From: an uncultured Chryseobacterium sp.
GTDB taxonomy: Bacteria; Bacteroidota; Bacteroidia; Flavobacteriales; Weeksellaceae
Length of the DNA stretch: 64,000 nt
Direction: 5' to 3'
Assembly: GCA_913774355.1 (NCBI GenBank)
Contig: CAJYGB010000040.1
Location: 1 to 64,000, forward strand
Shown here: piece by piece, positions 25,626 through 34,826 of the stretch
Position numbering within the stretch: position 1 is the stretch's first letter
How the letters are laid out: the number at the start of each line of letters is the position of its first letter
Notes under the pieces: generated by a model
The model's input: only the letters and a program-made list of their open reading frames with translations
Database searches by the model: none
Told to the model about the DNA's origin: nothing
Program-made: the position numbers and the translations under genes

Positions 25626-26390
25626 ATGAAATTATTAACACTATCTGCTTTGATCTGTTCGAATATTATTTTCGGGCAGATCGAAGCGGATTCTTCCGGT
25701 ATCGTCCGGCAGGGCATGAAATATGAAGACCACGTTTATAAACCAAGTTATAAAAAACTTATTGTTCCAACAGTTTTTGTAGCCTTCGGTGTTGCGAGTC
25801 TTACTTCTGATGCATTGAAGAATCTTAATAATTCGACCAAATACGAAATCGGAGAACATCAGCCTAAACATATTACGCTGGATAATTATACACAATACGT
25901 TCCTGCCGCAATGGTGTACGGGTACAACCTCGCCGCGATCAAAGGGAAACATAATCTGAAGGAGCGAACCATTATCTACGGAACCTCACAGCTGATTGCC
26001 GCTACCATCGTTCTTCCGCTGAAACACCTGGTAAAAGAGGAACGTCCGGACGGTTCCAACCGCCTTTCATTTCCTTCCGGGCATACGACCACTGCATTTT
26101 CATCGGCGCAGTTTCTGTTCCGCGAATATCAGGATGAAAATATCTGGCTGGCTGTTTCGGGTTATCCGGTCGCACTTTTTACCGGAATTTACAGAACACT
26201 GAACGACAAACATTGGGTTGGCGATGTAGTTGCCGGTGCCGGATTCGGGATCCTGAGCACGGAGCTGGCTTACTGGCTGTTTCCTTTTATCAATAAGCAT
26301 CTGAGTAAAAAAGATTCCAAAAGCTTTACCTTTATCTATCCCGTTCTGCAATCGAAAAACGTAGGCGCAGGATTGGTCTTGAATTTCTGA
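25626..26390 (+). CDS. PAP2-family phosphatase
   Basis: A 254-residue protein with the three PAP2 phosphatase motifs: KEERP (near 138), PSGHTT (near 151, catalytic His) and YRTLNDKHWVGDV (near 190, nucleophile-activating His and Asp). A short N-terminal export signal and several hydrophobic segments place it at the membrane. Such enzymes remove phosphate from lipid phosphates (phosphatidic acid, undecaprenyl-PP, lipid A). It starts 6 bases after DUF3570, so it closes that operon. Confidence 0.88.
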   Translation: MKLLTLSALICSNIIFGQIEADSSGIVRQGMKYEDHVYKPSYKKLIVPTVFVAFGVASLTSDALKNLNNSTKYEIGEHQPKHITLDNYTQYVPAAMVYGYNLAAIKGKHNLKERTIIYGTSQLIAATIVLPLKHLVKEERPDGSNRLSFPSGHTTTAFSSAQFLFREYQDENIWLAVSGYPVALFTGIYRTLNDKHWVGDVVAGAGFGILSTELAYWLFPFINKHLSKKDSKSFTFIYPVLQSKNVGAGLVLNF

Positions 26391-26508
26391 AAAATAAGGA
26401 AAACCTGAGTCGGCTGGAAGAAAGAAACTGAAGGTTTCCGGATAGTATATCACAGCCAATCGTCCTGACAACATTGAATTTAGAACCTTGAACCTTGAAT
26501 CATAAATT

Positions 26509-27204
26509 ATGCATCACCAGTTAGAAAAACATTATGTCAATAGAGTAGGGTGGCTGCGGGCAGCAGTTTTAGGGGCCAATGACGGTCTACTGTCCACTAC
26601 GAGTATCGTTATTGGCGTGGCCGCAGCTTCCCCCGACCGGAATACCATTATCCTCGCTGCCCTTGCCGGGATGATTGCCGGGGCTATGTCCATGGCCGCA
26701 GGAGAATATGTTTCCGTAAGCTCGCAGGAGGATACTGAAAGAGCGGACCTTCTCAGGGAAAAGCGGGAACTGGAAGAAATGCCGGAAGTAGAATTACAGG
26801 AACTGGCCAAAATCTATGAAAAGCGGGGCGTGAGTAAAGAGACCGCCCTGCTTGTAGCTACCGAACTTACTGCTCATGATGCTTTGGCTGCCCACGCTCA
26901 CGACGAACTGGGAATTAATGAAATTACCCAGGCTAAACCGCTGCAGGCGGCAATGGCTTCCTTCGGTTCGTTTGCGCTGGGAGCATTGCTGCCGTTTGCG
27001 GTTTCCCTCCTTGCGCCTATCCAGCAGATGGTTTATTTCCAATACGCTTTCTCAATTATTTTCCTGATGATCCTTGGTGCCGTTTCGGCCAGAACCGGTG
27101 GTTCAAAAATTGGGATTGCCGTCATGAGGATCTGTTTCTGGGGAACCATTGCCATGGGCGTAACGGCACTGATCGGACATTTGTTCGGGGTAACGGTTTC
27201 ATAA
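26509..27204 (+). CDS. VIT/CCC1-family iron/manganese transporter
   Basis: A 231-residue membrane protein of the VIT1/CCC1 family. LGANDGLLSTTSIVIGVAAAS forms the first conserved helix, GAMSMAAGEYVSVSSQ the second, with a cytosolic helical metal-binding insert rich in Glu (REKRELEEMPEVELQEL). Three more helices close the protein. Family members move Fe(II) or Mn(II) out of the cytosol. It stands alone. Confidence 0.88.
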   Translation: MHHQLEKHYVNRVGWLRAAVLGANDGLLSTTSIVIGVAAASPDRNTIILAALAGMIAGAMSMAAGEYVSVSSQEDTERADLLREKRELEEMPEVELQELAKIYEKRGVSKETALLVATELTAHDALAAHAHDELGINEITQAKPLQAAMASFGSFALGALLPFAVSLLAPIQQMVYFQYAFSIIFLMILGAVSARTGGSKIGIAVMRICFWGTIAMGVTALIGHLFGVTVS

Positions 27205-27604
27205 ATTGGCAATCAGGCGGGCTGATATCATCTGTGAAAATCTTAGCAGATCAGTGGTTAATAATGCACAGATTTTTAAGTTTTCAGACGATGCTTAACT
27301 CCGGTAAATAATTAATCGAATATTTTATCATAACGGATGAGATCATGATTTTGATCATATTTTAAATGCTGTTTTTACAGTCGTTTCCGTATTTTAACGT
27401 ATGGTACCCCCGTTCTAACGGCATTATGGGAAAAATAAGGTATGTGTTTTTTGACCACGGGATCACCATTTTTATTCTGTTAAGAATCTTTTCTGGAATT
27501 TATGGGCATAATATTTGGTCTGCTAGAAGATGACGAACAAAGATTTTAAAACCCGTACATCATCGGGGTTCGATCGCTATATGTGCAAGTAATTATTATG
27601 CTTT
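27205..27604. other. Spacer before the LOV kinase
   Basis: This 400-base spacer contains a weak copy of the ATCTGTGAAAATC repeat (27228-27262) and the palindrome at 27345-27358. A 35-codon open frame at 27426-27533 has no supporting evidence. No RNA gene or terminator is clear. Confidence 0.45.
27345..27358. promoter_or_regulatory. CRP/FNR-like palindrome ATGAT-N4-ATCAT (second copy)
   Basis: ATGATTTTGATCAT has the same half-sites and spacing as 15626-15639. It lies 250 bases before the LOV kinase. No -7 box is found at the expected distance, so its target is unknown. Confidence 0.35.
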
Positions 27605-29119
27605 ATGGATGACAATAATCTCGAACTTTATTTAAAAGCGCTGGATTCCGCAAATTCAGGAATTATTATAACAGACAACCGTCTGCCGGATAATCCTATT
27701 ATTTACTGCAACAAGGCATTTGAAAAAATTACAGGATACAGCCATGAAGAAATTATCGGCCACAACTGCCGTTTCCTCCAGATGAAAGACCGTAGTCAGC
27801 CTGAACGTGCAATGTTAAGGGAACATATCATAGAAGGGAGAGAGTGCAGGGTTGAGATCAGGAATTATAAAAAGAACGGTGATCTGTTCTGGAATGAATT
27901 ATATATTTCTCCTGTAAAAGATGAAAACGGTTTGATAACCAATTTTATCGGCGTACAGAATGATATTACCGACCGTAAAAAAGCAGAGCAGGATCTTCGC
28001 GAAGAAAAAGCAAGTGTCGAAAGAAAAATAAACGAACGTACCCAGGAACTTCAGGAAAATGAAGCCTTTCTTTCCAGTATTATCCAGACGGTACGCGAAA
28101 GTCTGTTGGTACTTGATCCTGACTTCAGGGTGATAAGTGTCAATTCCTATTTTCTGAAAACTTTTAAAGTGACGGAAGAAGAAACCATAGGAAAAGTTCT
28201 GTATGAACTCGGAAACCATCAGTGGGATATAGATTCACTGAAGGAGTTGCTGATTAAAATACTTCCTACCAATAATCCGGTGATCGATTTTGAAGTTGAA
28301 CATGATTTTCCGTATATCGGCAGAAAGCTGATGCTGCTGAATGCATACCGGATTGAATTCGACGGCCAGTATAAAGATAATATTCTTTTGGCCATTGAAG
28401 ATATTACGGACAAGAGAGAGATTGACCGTCGTAAGGATGATTTCCTCTCCATTGCCAGCCACGAGCTTAAAACACCTTTAACAACAATCAAAACATTGGT
28501 ACAGCTGCTTGAAAGAATGATGGATAAGGGAATAGACGACAAATTCAGGTCTACACTTCACAAAGTATCCGTCAACATCGAAAGACTGAATAACCTTATT
28601 ACGGAACTGCTGGATACTTCCAAGATCCATTCCGGAAATATCGATATTAACCGAAAACCATTTGATATCAACGCCCTGATTCACGAGACAGTAGAAAACA
28701 GCCTCTATAATGCTTTCTCTCACCGTATCGAGATCAAGGGTAGTACAAATGCCATTGTAGAAGGTGATGAAATAAAGATATCGCAGGTATTGAACAATAT
28801 CGTTTCAAATGCCGTAAAATATTCTCCTGAGGCAGATAAAATAGAGATTCTTCTCGGTAACGTGGGGAATTTCGTAAAAGTCTCGGTAAAGGATTTTGGC
28901 GTAGGAATTGATTATGATGATAAATCCAAGATTTTCGAAAGGTTTTTCAGAGTAAAGAATGTACAGCAGAAGTTTTCAGGGTTGGGTATCGGGTTATATG
29001 TAAGCCAGGAAATCATAAAGATGCATGGCGGTACAATCTGGGTGGAAAGCGAGTTGGGAAGCGGATCTGTTTTTAGTTTTACATTACCGATTTTAAAAAT
29101 GAAGAAAAGTGAAAAATAA
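27605..29119 (+). CDS. LOV-domain blue-light sensor histidine kinase
   Basis: A 504-residue cytoplasmic kinase. Residues 10-125 form a PAS domain of the LOV class: GHNCRFLQ places the photoactive cysteine at about C55, which forms an adduct with FMN in blue light. A short coiled coil and a second PAS domain (about 150-265) lead to HisKA with H286 in SHELKTP. HATPase_c follows, with N-box NNIVSNAVKYS, DFGVGID and SGLGIGLYVS. There is no membrane segment. Its last 11 bases overlap the next receiver gene, the likely partner. Confidence 0.9.
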   Translation: MDDNNLELYLKALDSANSGIIITDNRLPDNPIIYCNKAFEKITGYSHEEIIGHNCRFLQMKDRSQPERAMLREHIIEGRECRVEIRNYKKNGDLFWNELYISPVKDENGLITNFIGVQNDITDRKKAEQDLREEKASVERKINERTQELQENEAFLSSIIQTVRESLLVLDPDFRVISVNSYFLKTFKVTEEETIGKVLYELGNHQWDIDSLKELLIKILPTNNPVIDFEVEHDFPYIGRKLMLLNAYRIEFDGQYKDNILLAIEDITDKREIDRRKDDFLSIASHELKTPLTTIKTLVQLLERMMDKGIDDKFRSTLHKVSVNIERLNNLITELLDTSKIHSGNIDINRKPFDINALIHETVENSLYNAFSHRIEIKGSTNAIVEGDEIKISQVLNNIVSNAVKYSPEADKIEILLGNVGNFVKVSVKDFGVGIDYDDKSKIFERFFRVKNVQQKFSGLGIGLYVSQEIIKMHGGTIWVESELGSGSVFSFTLPILKMKKSEK

Positions 29120-29471
29120 ATTAATATTAGTGTGCGATGATGAAGAGGGAATACTTGATGTGGTAGAAATGATGCTTGATGCTGAAGGTTTTACGGTAAA
29201 GACCGAACTCGAAAGTGCCCATGTTTTTGACCGTATAAAGGAGCACAATCCTGATCTGCTGATCGTAGATCTGTGGATGCCCGTTATGTCGGGAGATGAG
29301 TTAATCCGGAAAATAAGGGGAAATGAAGAAATGAAATCCCTGCCGATTATGGTGATGTCTGCCAGCCGTGACGGTGAAGGCATTGCTTTCGGAGCAGGAG
29401 CAGATACTTTTATATCGAAGCCATTTGATATCAATGCCTTTGTGTCTAAGGTGAATGAGCTGATTAGTTAG
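29109..29471 (+). CDS. Single-domain response regulator, partner of the LOV kinase
   Basis: A 120-residue receiver domain with no output domain. The acidic pocket is D10-D11, the phosphorylation site D54 (LIVDLWMP), and the conserved Lys K104 (FISKPFD). It starts with GTG inside the kinase gene (11-base overlap), so translation is coupled. Without an effector it probably acts by protein-protein contact or as a phosphorelay step. Confidence 0.88.
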   Translation: MKNKLILVCDDEEGILDVVEMMLDAEGFTVKTELESAHVFDRIKEHNPDLLIVDLWMPVMSGDELIRKIRGNEEMKSLPIMVMSASRDGEGIAFGAGADTFISKPFDINAFVSKVNELIS

Positions 29472-29531
29472 AAAACCGATTACCCGTATAGTGTTTTATT
29501 TTGTGAAATTATACTCTTATTCTCCATCAGC

Positions 29532-29912
29532 ATGTTAATACGGAAAGAGAAAAAAAGAAAGATTCTTATTTTTGACGATGATGTGATGACCCTTGAAGTC
29601 ATTTCTATAATTTTCAGTGAAAAAGGGTACGATGTTTCGGTGTCCGAAACCACTTACAATCTGCTGGAAATTGTAGATGAGATCAAGCCGGATTTAATTA
29701 TTATGGACAACTGGATTCCGGACAGGGGCGGGGTTGAAGCAACCCTTCTTCTGAAAAATAGTAAGAAATATTCGGCAATTCCGGTGCTTTTTATCAGTGC
29801 GAATATCGATATTGAAAAGCTGGCCGGTTACTCTTATGCCAACGATTATATTCAAAAACCTTTTGATCTGGATCATTTTGAGCAGAAGGTTATGTTTCTT
29901 CTGAATATATAA
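29532..29912 (+). CDS. Second single-domain response regulator
   Basis: A 126-residue receiver with DDD at 15-17, D59 (LIIMDNWIP) and K109 (YIQKPFD). It lies 60 bases after the first receiver on the same strand and probably belongs to the same operon, giving one kinase two receivers. It has no output domain. Confidence 0.87.
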   Translation: MLIRKEKKRKILIFDDDVMTLEVISIIFSEKGYDVSVSETTYNLLEIVDEIKPDLIIMDNWIPDRGGVEATLLLKNSKKYSAIPVLFISANIDIEKLAGYSYANDYIQKPFDLDHFEQKVMFLLNI

Positions 29913-29935
29913 CTGCAATTGGTGGCAAGTAAATA

Positions 29936-30421
29936 TTATCCATACCGCTTTTTCCAATCTGTTTTCATGTGTTTATATTCGGGAACTGCCTCAGCTTCTT
30001 TCCATTTTTTATAGAAAACCTCGGCAGATTTTGCCTTTTCAGGATCTCCTGTTCCGCGTTCCGATTGTTCATAGTTATTTGAGGAATCGTATTTTTTTCC
30101 TCCTTTGTAATTGAAATACCGCCGCGCCCGTGTAAAACCCATCTGCAGATATTTTCGTGACATATCCGCACCCACAAAATTATTTTCTTTCAGGTATTCG
30201 AGGAAAAGACCGAATATGTTCTCCGAACTTTCCAGGGCAATTTCCCTGTTCTTAAAACGCCAGTATTTGCCGATTTCGCTTTTATACGGTTCACATATGA
30301 GTACGCCTTGTTCTCCTTTTCCAACCCGGTATAATTCAGGATGCTGACGGTAATCAACATCAGGTTTCCATTCATAATTACCGGCATCAAAGTTCAAATA
30401 GCTGGGGGTTTCTTTTTTCAT
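29936..30421 (-). CDS. DUF4385 protein
   Basis: A 161-residue, strongly charged and aromatic-rich soluble protein of the DUF4385 family. Marks are YLNFDAGNYEWKPDVDYRQHPELYRVGKGEQGVL near the start and FTRARRYFNYKGGKKYD in the second half. I start at ATG 30421, since the longer frame adds an unrelated-looking leader. The function is unknown. It ends 24 bases from the convergent receiver gene. Confidence 0.78.
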   Translation of the reverse strand: MKKETPSYLNFDAGNYEWKPDVDYRQHPELYRVGKGEQGVLICEPYKSEIGKYWRFKNREIALESSENIFGLFLEYLKENNFVGADMSRKYLQMGFTRARRYFNYKGGKKYDSSNNYEQSERGTGDPEKAKSAEVFYKKWKEAEAVPEYKHMKTDWKKRYG

Positions 30422-30603
30422 AAATATAAGAGTGAAATTGGGACTGATGCTCTTCAGATGTAGAAGATTTTGTAATTTATTATTTCTCAAAAACAAGGCC
30501 ATACTAATTAAAAAAAGATGACTGTCTTATCATAAAAAATAAGAATACCACGGAAGATGGCATAATAATTTCAGGGCTATCAGCTGAGCAAAACAGGACA
30601 ATT

Positions 30604-30864
30604 ATGAATGAGAAATTTATCAGGATATTAGGATGGGTAGCTACGGTAACAGCTATGGCCATGTATTTTTCTTATATTCCCCAGATCTCCGGGAATCTGA
30701 ACGGCCATAAAGGCGACTGGCTCCAGCCGTTAGTTGCTGCTATCAACTGCAGCCTTTGGGTAACCTACGGATTTATCCAGAAACCTGAGAAAGACTGGCC
30801 AATTGTGGTAGCCAACTCACCAGGTGTATTTTTCGGATTATTTGCGTTTATCACTGCGCTGTAA
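30604..30864 (+). CDS. SemiSWEET sugar transporter
   Basis: An 86-residue membrane protein with three helices, one half of a SWEET transporter. The PQ motif lies at P26-Q27 (YIPQISG) in helix 1, with conserved LQPLVAAINCSLWVTYGF in helix 2-3. Bacterial SemiSWEETs dimerise and move sugars by facilitated diffusion. It stands alone, transcribed away from DUF4385. Confidence 0.88.
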   Translation: MNEKFIRILGWVATVTAMAMYFSYIPQISGNLNGHKGDWLQPLVAAINCSLWVTYGFIQKPEKDWPIVVANSPGVFFGLFAFITAL

Positions 30865-31386
30865 ATCATCCAGTAATTCTTTTCGGGTGTTTTAAAATTT
30901 TATTCAATATTTCAGGTATTTTTGCTTAATGTGCTTTATGCGAATAAAACAGAGTTTATTCTTCATCTTTTAATGTTGAAAATATAACTAAGGAAAGTCG
31001 CAGTCTCGGATATAACATTAAAAAATGTAAGGTTAAAAATAATGCTTAGATATTGTGATATTTTTGGATTATTAATATCCGTACTTTTAGGCATCTTCAC
31101 TCTCATAACGTTCATCGACTTCAAGGTTATAAGAATTTTCTCTTGAACTGTCGTCATTTGAGTTTCTTTCCAAAGCGTTTTTGAAAAAAGTGGATTTTCC
31201 CGAACCTGTATTTCTTCTATTACTATTTGATGGTATGCGGGTTGATCTTCAACAACTGCACCATAAGATTTACCAAAAGTGAGATATGCTACCTTCTGCA
31301 GATGGATGTGCCAATCTACTATTTATGTGTGCTTTGCGATTTGGATTCCTGTAGTCAGCTGTTGGCTTGCTAATTGATATGAAAAG
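30865..31386. other. Spacer with a gene remnant
   Basis: This 522-base stretch contains a broken minus-strand reading frame (31087-31248) and otherwise AT-rich sequence. No complete gene or RNA is seen. The end holds the promoter region of the Omp85-like gene. Confidence 0.45.
31087..31248 (-). pseudogene. C-terminal remnant of an unrecognised protein
   Basis: On the minus strand a frame without a start codon reads ...TGSGKSTFFKNALER...YNLEVDERYESEDA and stops at 31087-31089. GSGKST looks like a Walker A loop, but only about 40 residues follow it, so the protein is either a fragment or the match is chance. The frame is closed upstream by TGA. Amino-acid use looks protein-like; the parent family is not recognised. 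Confidence 0.35.
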
Positions 31387-33201
31387 ATGTATTCAATATT
31401 GCTGTCGGTGAGAAAATTTGTGTTATTCTTTCTTTTAATCTGCTTTTCCTTTGCACATGGACAGGAGAAGCGGGATTCACTGTATTACAGAATAGAAAAA
31501 TTCTCGGACAAAAGAAAGTTTACCCGGTTTCTCCACCGCTTTATTTTCCGTAGGGAGCCAGATTCTGCTTCCGTAAAGACCAGTACGGAGAAGCAGGTAC
31601 AGCAGACCTACGATGGGAAATACATCAGGCATATCCGTATAGAAACCATCGACCCTTTTGGGTACGGTTCCGGTGACAGGAAAGAAAAATCCAAGTGGTA
31701 TGACTGGTTTACCAACCACCTTCATTCCAATACCAGGCTTTCAACCGTTAACAATTACCTGCTTTTTAAAGAAGGGGAGGAATATAATGCGCAGAAACTG
31801 TATGAGTCTGAACGTCTGTTGAGAGGAATGCCTTTCATTAACAGGGTAAACATAAGCGTTTCCGACAGTACTTCTGGTAAAGACTCCATCGATGTTGTGG
31901 TAAAAGTACTGGATTCCTGGAGCCTGAAGCCCAGAGCCAATTATTCAGGCAGTAAGATCGGAGTTGGCGTTACCGAAGAAAATCTTTTGGGGCTGGGGCA
32001 TGATGTCGATTTCCTGTACCGTAATGATTCCAGGGAAAAGCAGGATTATTTTCTCGGAAGTTATACGGCCTATAATCTTTGGGGTTCTTACATCAATGCC
32101 CAGGTGTTGGGTGAACGTGATTTTTATAAAAATGAAAGAATCAACGTAAACGCAAGAAGAGATTTTTTCTCGCCTCTGACCAAGTGGGGAGGTGGTTTTA
32201 CTTTTGAATACTTTATGCGGCACGTACTGCTTCCGCTTCAAGACAATACCGTTTTTCCGGAAGTACAGATCAAAGTCTACAGCCAGGATCTCTGGGGTGG
32301 TTACCAGATTCCGGTTTCCTCAAACCCGGAGACTCGGATTTCCAGCAATATTGCACTTATCGGAAGGTTCCAGAACTACCAGTACAAGGATAATCCTTCT
32401 ATCGATCAATATCAGTATTTTACTTCCTACAGCAGCCTGCTGGTATCGGCCGGACTGGTCCAGCGAAAATTTTCCATTGAAAAAAATATTTTTCAGTACG
32501 ATTTGCCGGAGGATATTGCATACGGCTATTCGGTAAATCTCACTTCGGGATTTCTGGCCAGAAGCAACACATTAATACCGTATGCGGGAATCTCAGCTTC
32601 CTACGGCGATTTTACAAAATTGGGATATTTTACTGTAAAAGCCCAGTTCGGAAGATTTTTCAGCGAGGACCGCCAAAACCGGGAATCTTTCCGGCTGGAC
32701 GGTACTTACTTTACCAATCTTACCGACTGGAAGTTTGCCAAAGCACGGCATTTCTTTTCCCCGACACTGGCTTTGGGAAATCCACAGCATAACTATTCAT
32801 ACAGAGACCGCATTAATCTTTCCGGGAGTGATGAGTTTCCTGTGTATAACAGCGATTATATAGGAACCAAAAAACTGGTGCTGCGATATCAGCTGCAGCT
32901 GTTCGTCAATAAAGCATGGAAAAATTTTCATTTCAGCCCCTATATTACAGCTGCTGCCGGCTGGCTGGCTATGCCCGATGAAAAGCTTCTGAAAACCAAT
33001 GCAAATACGAAAATAGGAATCGGTGTACTCATCAACAATCCATTTCTGGTTTTCAACAGAATCCAGATCTCATTTACGTATTATCCGAGGGTCCCTTTTG
33101 ACAATAACCAGGTTTTCGATTTCAACAGCAACCGGAACAATGTTCTTCCGTTAAACGGTTTTGGTACAGAAATCCCACACTTTGTGAATTTTGGGAATTA
33201 A
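31387..33201 (+). CDS. Omp85/BamA-superfamily outer-membrane protein
   Basis: A 604-residue exported protein with signal peptide (FFLLICFSFAHGQ). The N-terminal half contains POTRA-like segments (HIRIETIDPFGY; EEYNAQKLYESERLLRGMPFINRVNI; IDVVVKVLDSWSL). A C-terminal beta barrel of about 350 residues follows. This layout fits the BamA/TamA-like bacterial surface antigen superfamily. The essential BamA is usually longer (five POTRAs), so this is an accessory member. Its cargo is unknown. Confidence 0.8.
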   Translation: MYSILLSVRKFVLFFLLICFSFAHGQEKRDSLYYRIEKFSDKRKFTRFLHRFIFRREPDSASVKTSTEKQVQQTYDGKYIRHIRIETIDPFGYGSGDRKEKSKWYDWFTNHLHSNTRLSTVNNYLLFKEGEEYNAQKLYESERLLRGMPFINRVNISVSDSTSGKDSIDVVVKVLDSWSLKPRANYSGSKIGVGVTEENLLGLGHDVDFLYRNDSREKQDYFLGSYTAYNLWGSYINAQVLGERDFYKNERINVNARRDFFSPLTKWGGGFTFEYFMRHVLLPLQDNTVFPEVQIKVYSQDLWGGYQIPVSSNPETRISSNIALIGRFQNYQYKDNPSIDQYQYFTSYSSLLVSAGLVQRKFSIEKNIFQYDLPEDIAYGYSVNLTSGFLARSNTLIPYAGISASYGDFTKLGYFTVKAQFGRFFSEDRQNRESFRLDGTYFTNLTDWKFAKARHFFSPTLALGNPQHNYSYRDRINLSGSDEFPVYNSDYIGTKKLVLRYQLQLFVNKAWKNFHFSPYITAAAGWLAMPDEKLLKTNANTKIGIGVLINNPFLVFNRIQISFTYYPRVPFDNNQVFDFNSNRNNVLPLNGFGTEIPHFVNFGN

Positions 33202-33448
33202 TACGGTCTACTGCTGTTTTAAGATGAATTCAAAGTATTTTTTATTTAATTCATAAATGAAAAGAAGTGCTAAAAATTTTAAAAGAGATTTGTCGGAATT
33301 GAATACGGTCGGGTCGGGTAGAAATTGATCCTTAAATGATAATGAGACACAGGATACATGGATATTATTAAGAATTTTCATTAAATCTTGTTTATAATAA
33401 AACAAAGATCAACTTTAATTATTATTTTTGCAGAAATTAAATCTCCCG

Positions 33449-34636
33449 GTGAAATTTTATTCATGTATCGTGGCTGTATTTTGCAGTCTGCTTTTTCAGG
33501 CCCAGCAATTGGATATTAAAAAACTGTCAGATAAAATCTATCTTCTGAACAATGGTTTACAATATAAGAAATCTCAGGATACGCTTATCGGGCTGCTTCA
33601 GAGAGAAGATCTTTCGCCGAGGGACCATATTGAAGTAAATATCCTGCTTTCAGCCACATACAAGAGATTACAGGATTATACCTCCGTAAATTACTACCTT
33701 TCCAAAGCCTTGGACATTGCCAAGGAAAATAACTGTAGGGATCTTTACAATATCATCAATTCCCATTTTGCATTCTCTTATTTCGATACACACGATTATA
33801 AAAAAGCAGCCGGGATTATGGAGCAGATTGCCGATCAGGACTATAAATACCTGCCGGCAGAAGATAAATCCAAGATCCTGATGCAGGAAGGGTACATCAG
33901 GTTTCTTGATGAAAATTTCCAGGCGGCAGAAGAATATTACCGCAGGGCTTCTTCTTTGATGATGCAGGATAACGCTTGCGATTTGCCTATTGTTTACGGA
34001 AAGCAGATACAGCTTTATTTTGCAGAGAATAATATTGCAAAGGCTTTAGAATATTACAGGACAGGAGTTTCCAGGGCAAAACGGTGTAATATACTGAAAT
34101 ATGAAATGTATCTGGCGGAGGTCATGATGAATACTTATAAGGAGCGGAAAGATGCGGACAATGAACTGAAGTTTAACCATATCTACGATTCTCTGAGCAA
34201 TATCTACAAACCCACGGAAAATCTTCAGGCCCTTCATTTGAACCGTGAAATAAAATCCAAAGAAAATGAAGAAAAGGAGAAAAAAGAGAAATGGAGAATC
34301 TTTATTATTTATACCCTGGCAACCCTTGTACTGGTATTTATAATCATCATGATTGTAAGGTATATGCTGAAGTTGAAGGTGAAAAACAGGGAAAATGAAA
34401 GAGTAATCGATGAAATGAGGCAGTTGCTTGCGGAATATGAAACTGAAAAAGCCAGAAATATAGATCAGCAGTCAAAGCTTACCTCCAAACAGCAGCTGAT
34501 GCTGGAAATGATAAAAGACGGAAAAAGCAATAAAGAAATTGCCATTCATTTTAACATTACCGAAAGTACGGTAAAATATCACATCAGGAACATATTTGAA
34601 ATCCTCAACATCAAACGCCGAAGCGAACTGAGATAA
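33449..34636 (+). CDS. TPR-containing membrane-bound LuxR-type regulator
   Basis: A 395-residue protein of a Bacteroidota type. It has a signal-like N-terminus (CIVAVFCSLLFQAQ), TPR-like helical repeats (about 20-260), one transmembrane helix (IFIIYTLATLVLVFIIIMIV) and a coiled coil. A C-terminal LuxR HTH follows (LTSKQQLMLEMI...NKEIAIHFNITESTVKYHI). A periplasmic TPR part could sense a signal and the HTH act at the inner face of the membrane. I start at GTG 33449: the earlier TTG lies inside a TATTTTTG promoter box (33423-33430). Confidence 0.8.
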   Translation: MKFYSCIVAVFCSLLFQAQQLDIKKLSDKIYLLNNGLQYKKSQDTLIGLLQREDLSPRDHIEVNILLSATYKRLQDYTSVNYYLSKALDIAKENNCRDLYNIINSHFAFSYFDTHDYKKAAGIMEQIADQDYKYLPAEDKSKILMQEGYIRFLDENFQAAEEYYRRASSLMMQDNACDLPIVYGKQIQLYFAENNIAKALEYYRTGVSRAKRCNILKYEMYLAEVMMNTYKERKDADNELKFNHIYDSLSNIYKPTENLQALHLNREIKSKENEEKEKKEKWRIFIIYTLATLVLVFIIIMIVRYMLKLKVKNRENERVIDEMRQLLAEYETEKARNIDQQSKLTSKQQLMLEMIKDGKSNKEIAIHFNITESTVKYHIRNIFEILNIKRRSELR

Positions 34637-34826
34637 AACGTTGCTTTTAATACCGGTGAGTTTATACTTAAACCCGTATGAAAAAATTATCAGTTTAAAC
34701 AGATTTTTTATACGGGTTCCTGGGCTTATGTGATGTACGGTTTACATCCTTTACCGATGAAGATGCTAAACTTTATAACCTTCATGTGAACACGATAAAA
34801 TTTGCATCTACTCTCAAATACGATAA

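Noticed and set aside
27426..27533. 35-codon open frame before the LOV kinase
   Set aside because: No promoter, conservation or composition evidence; such frames are expected by chance.
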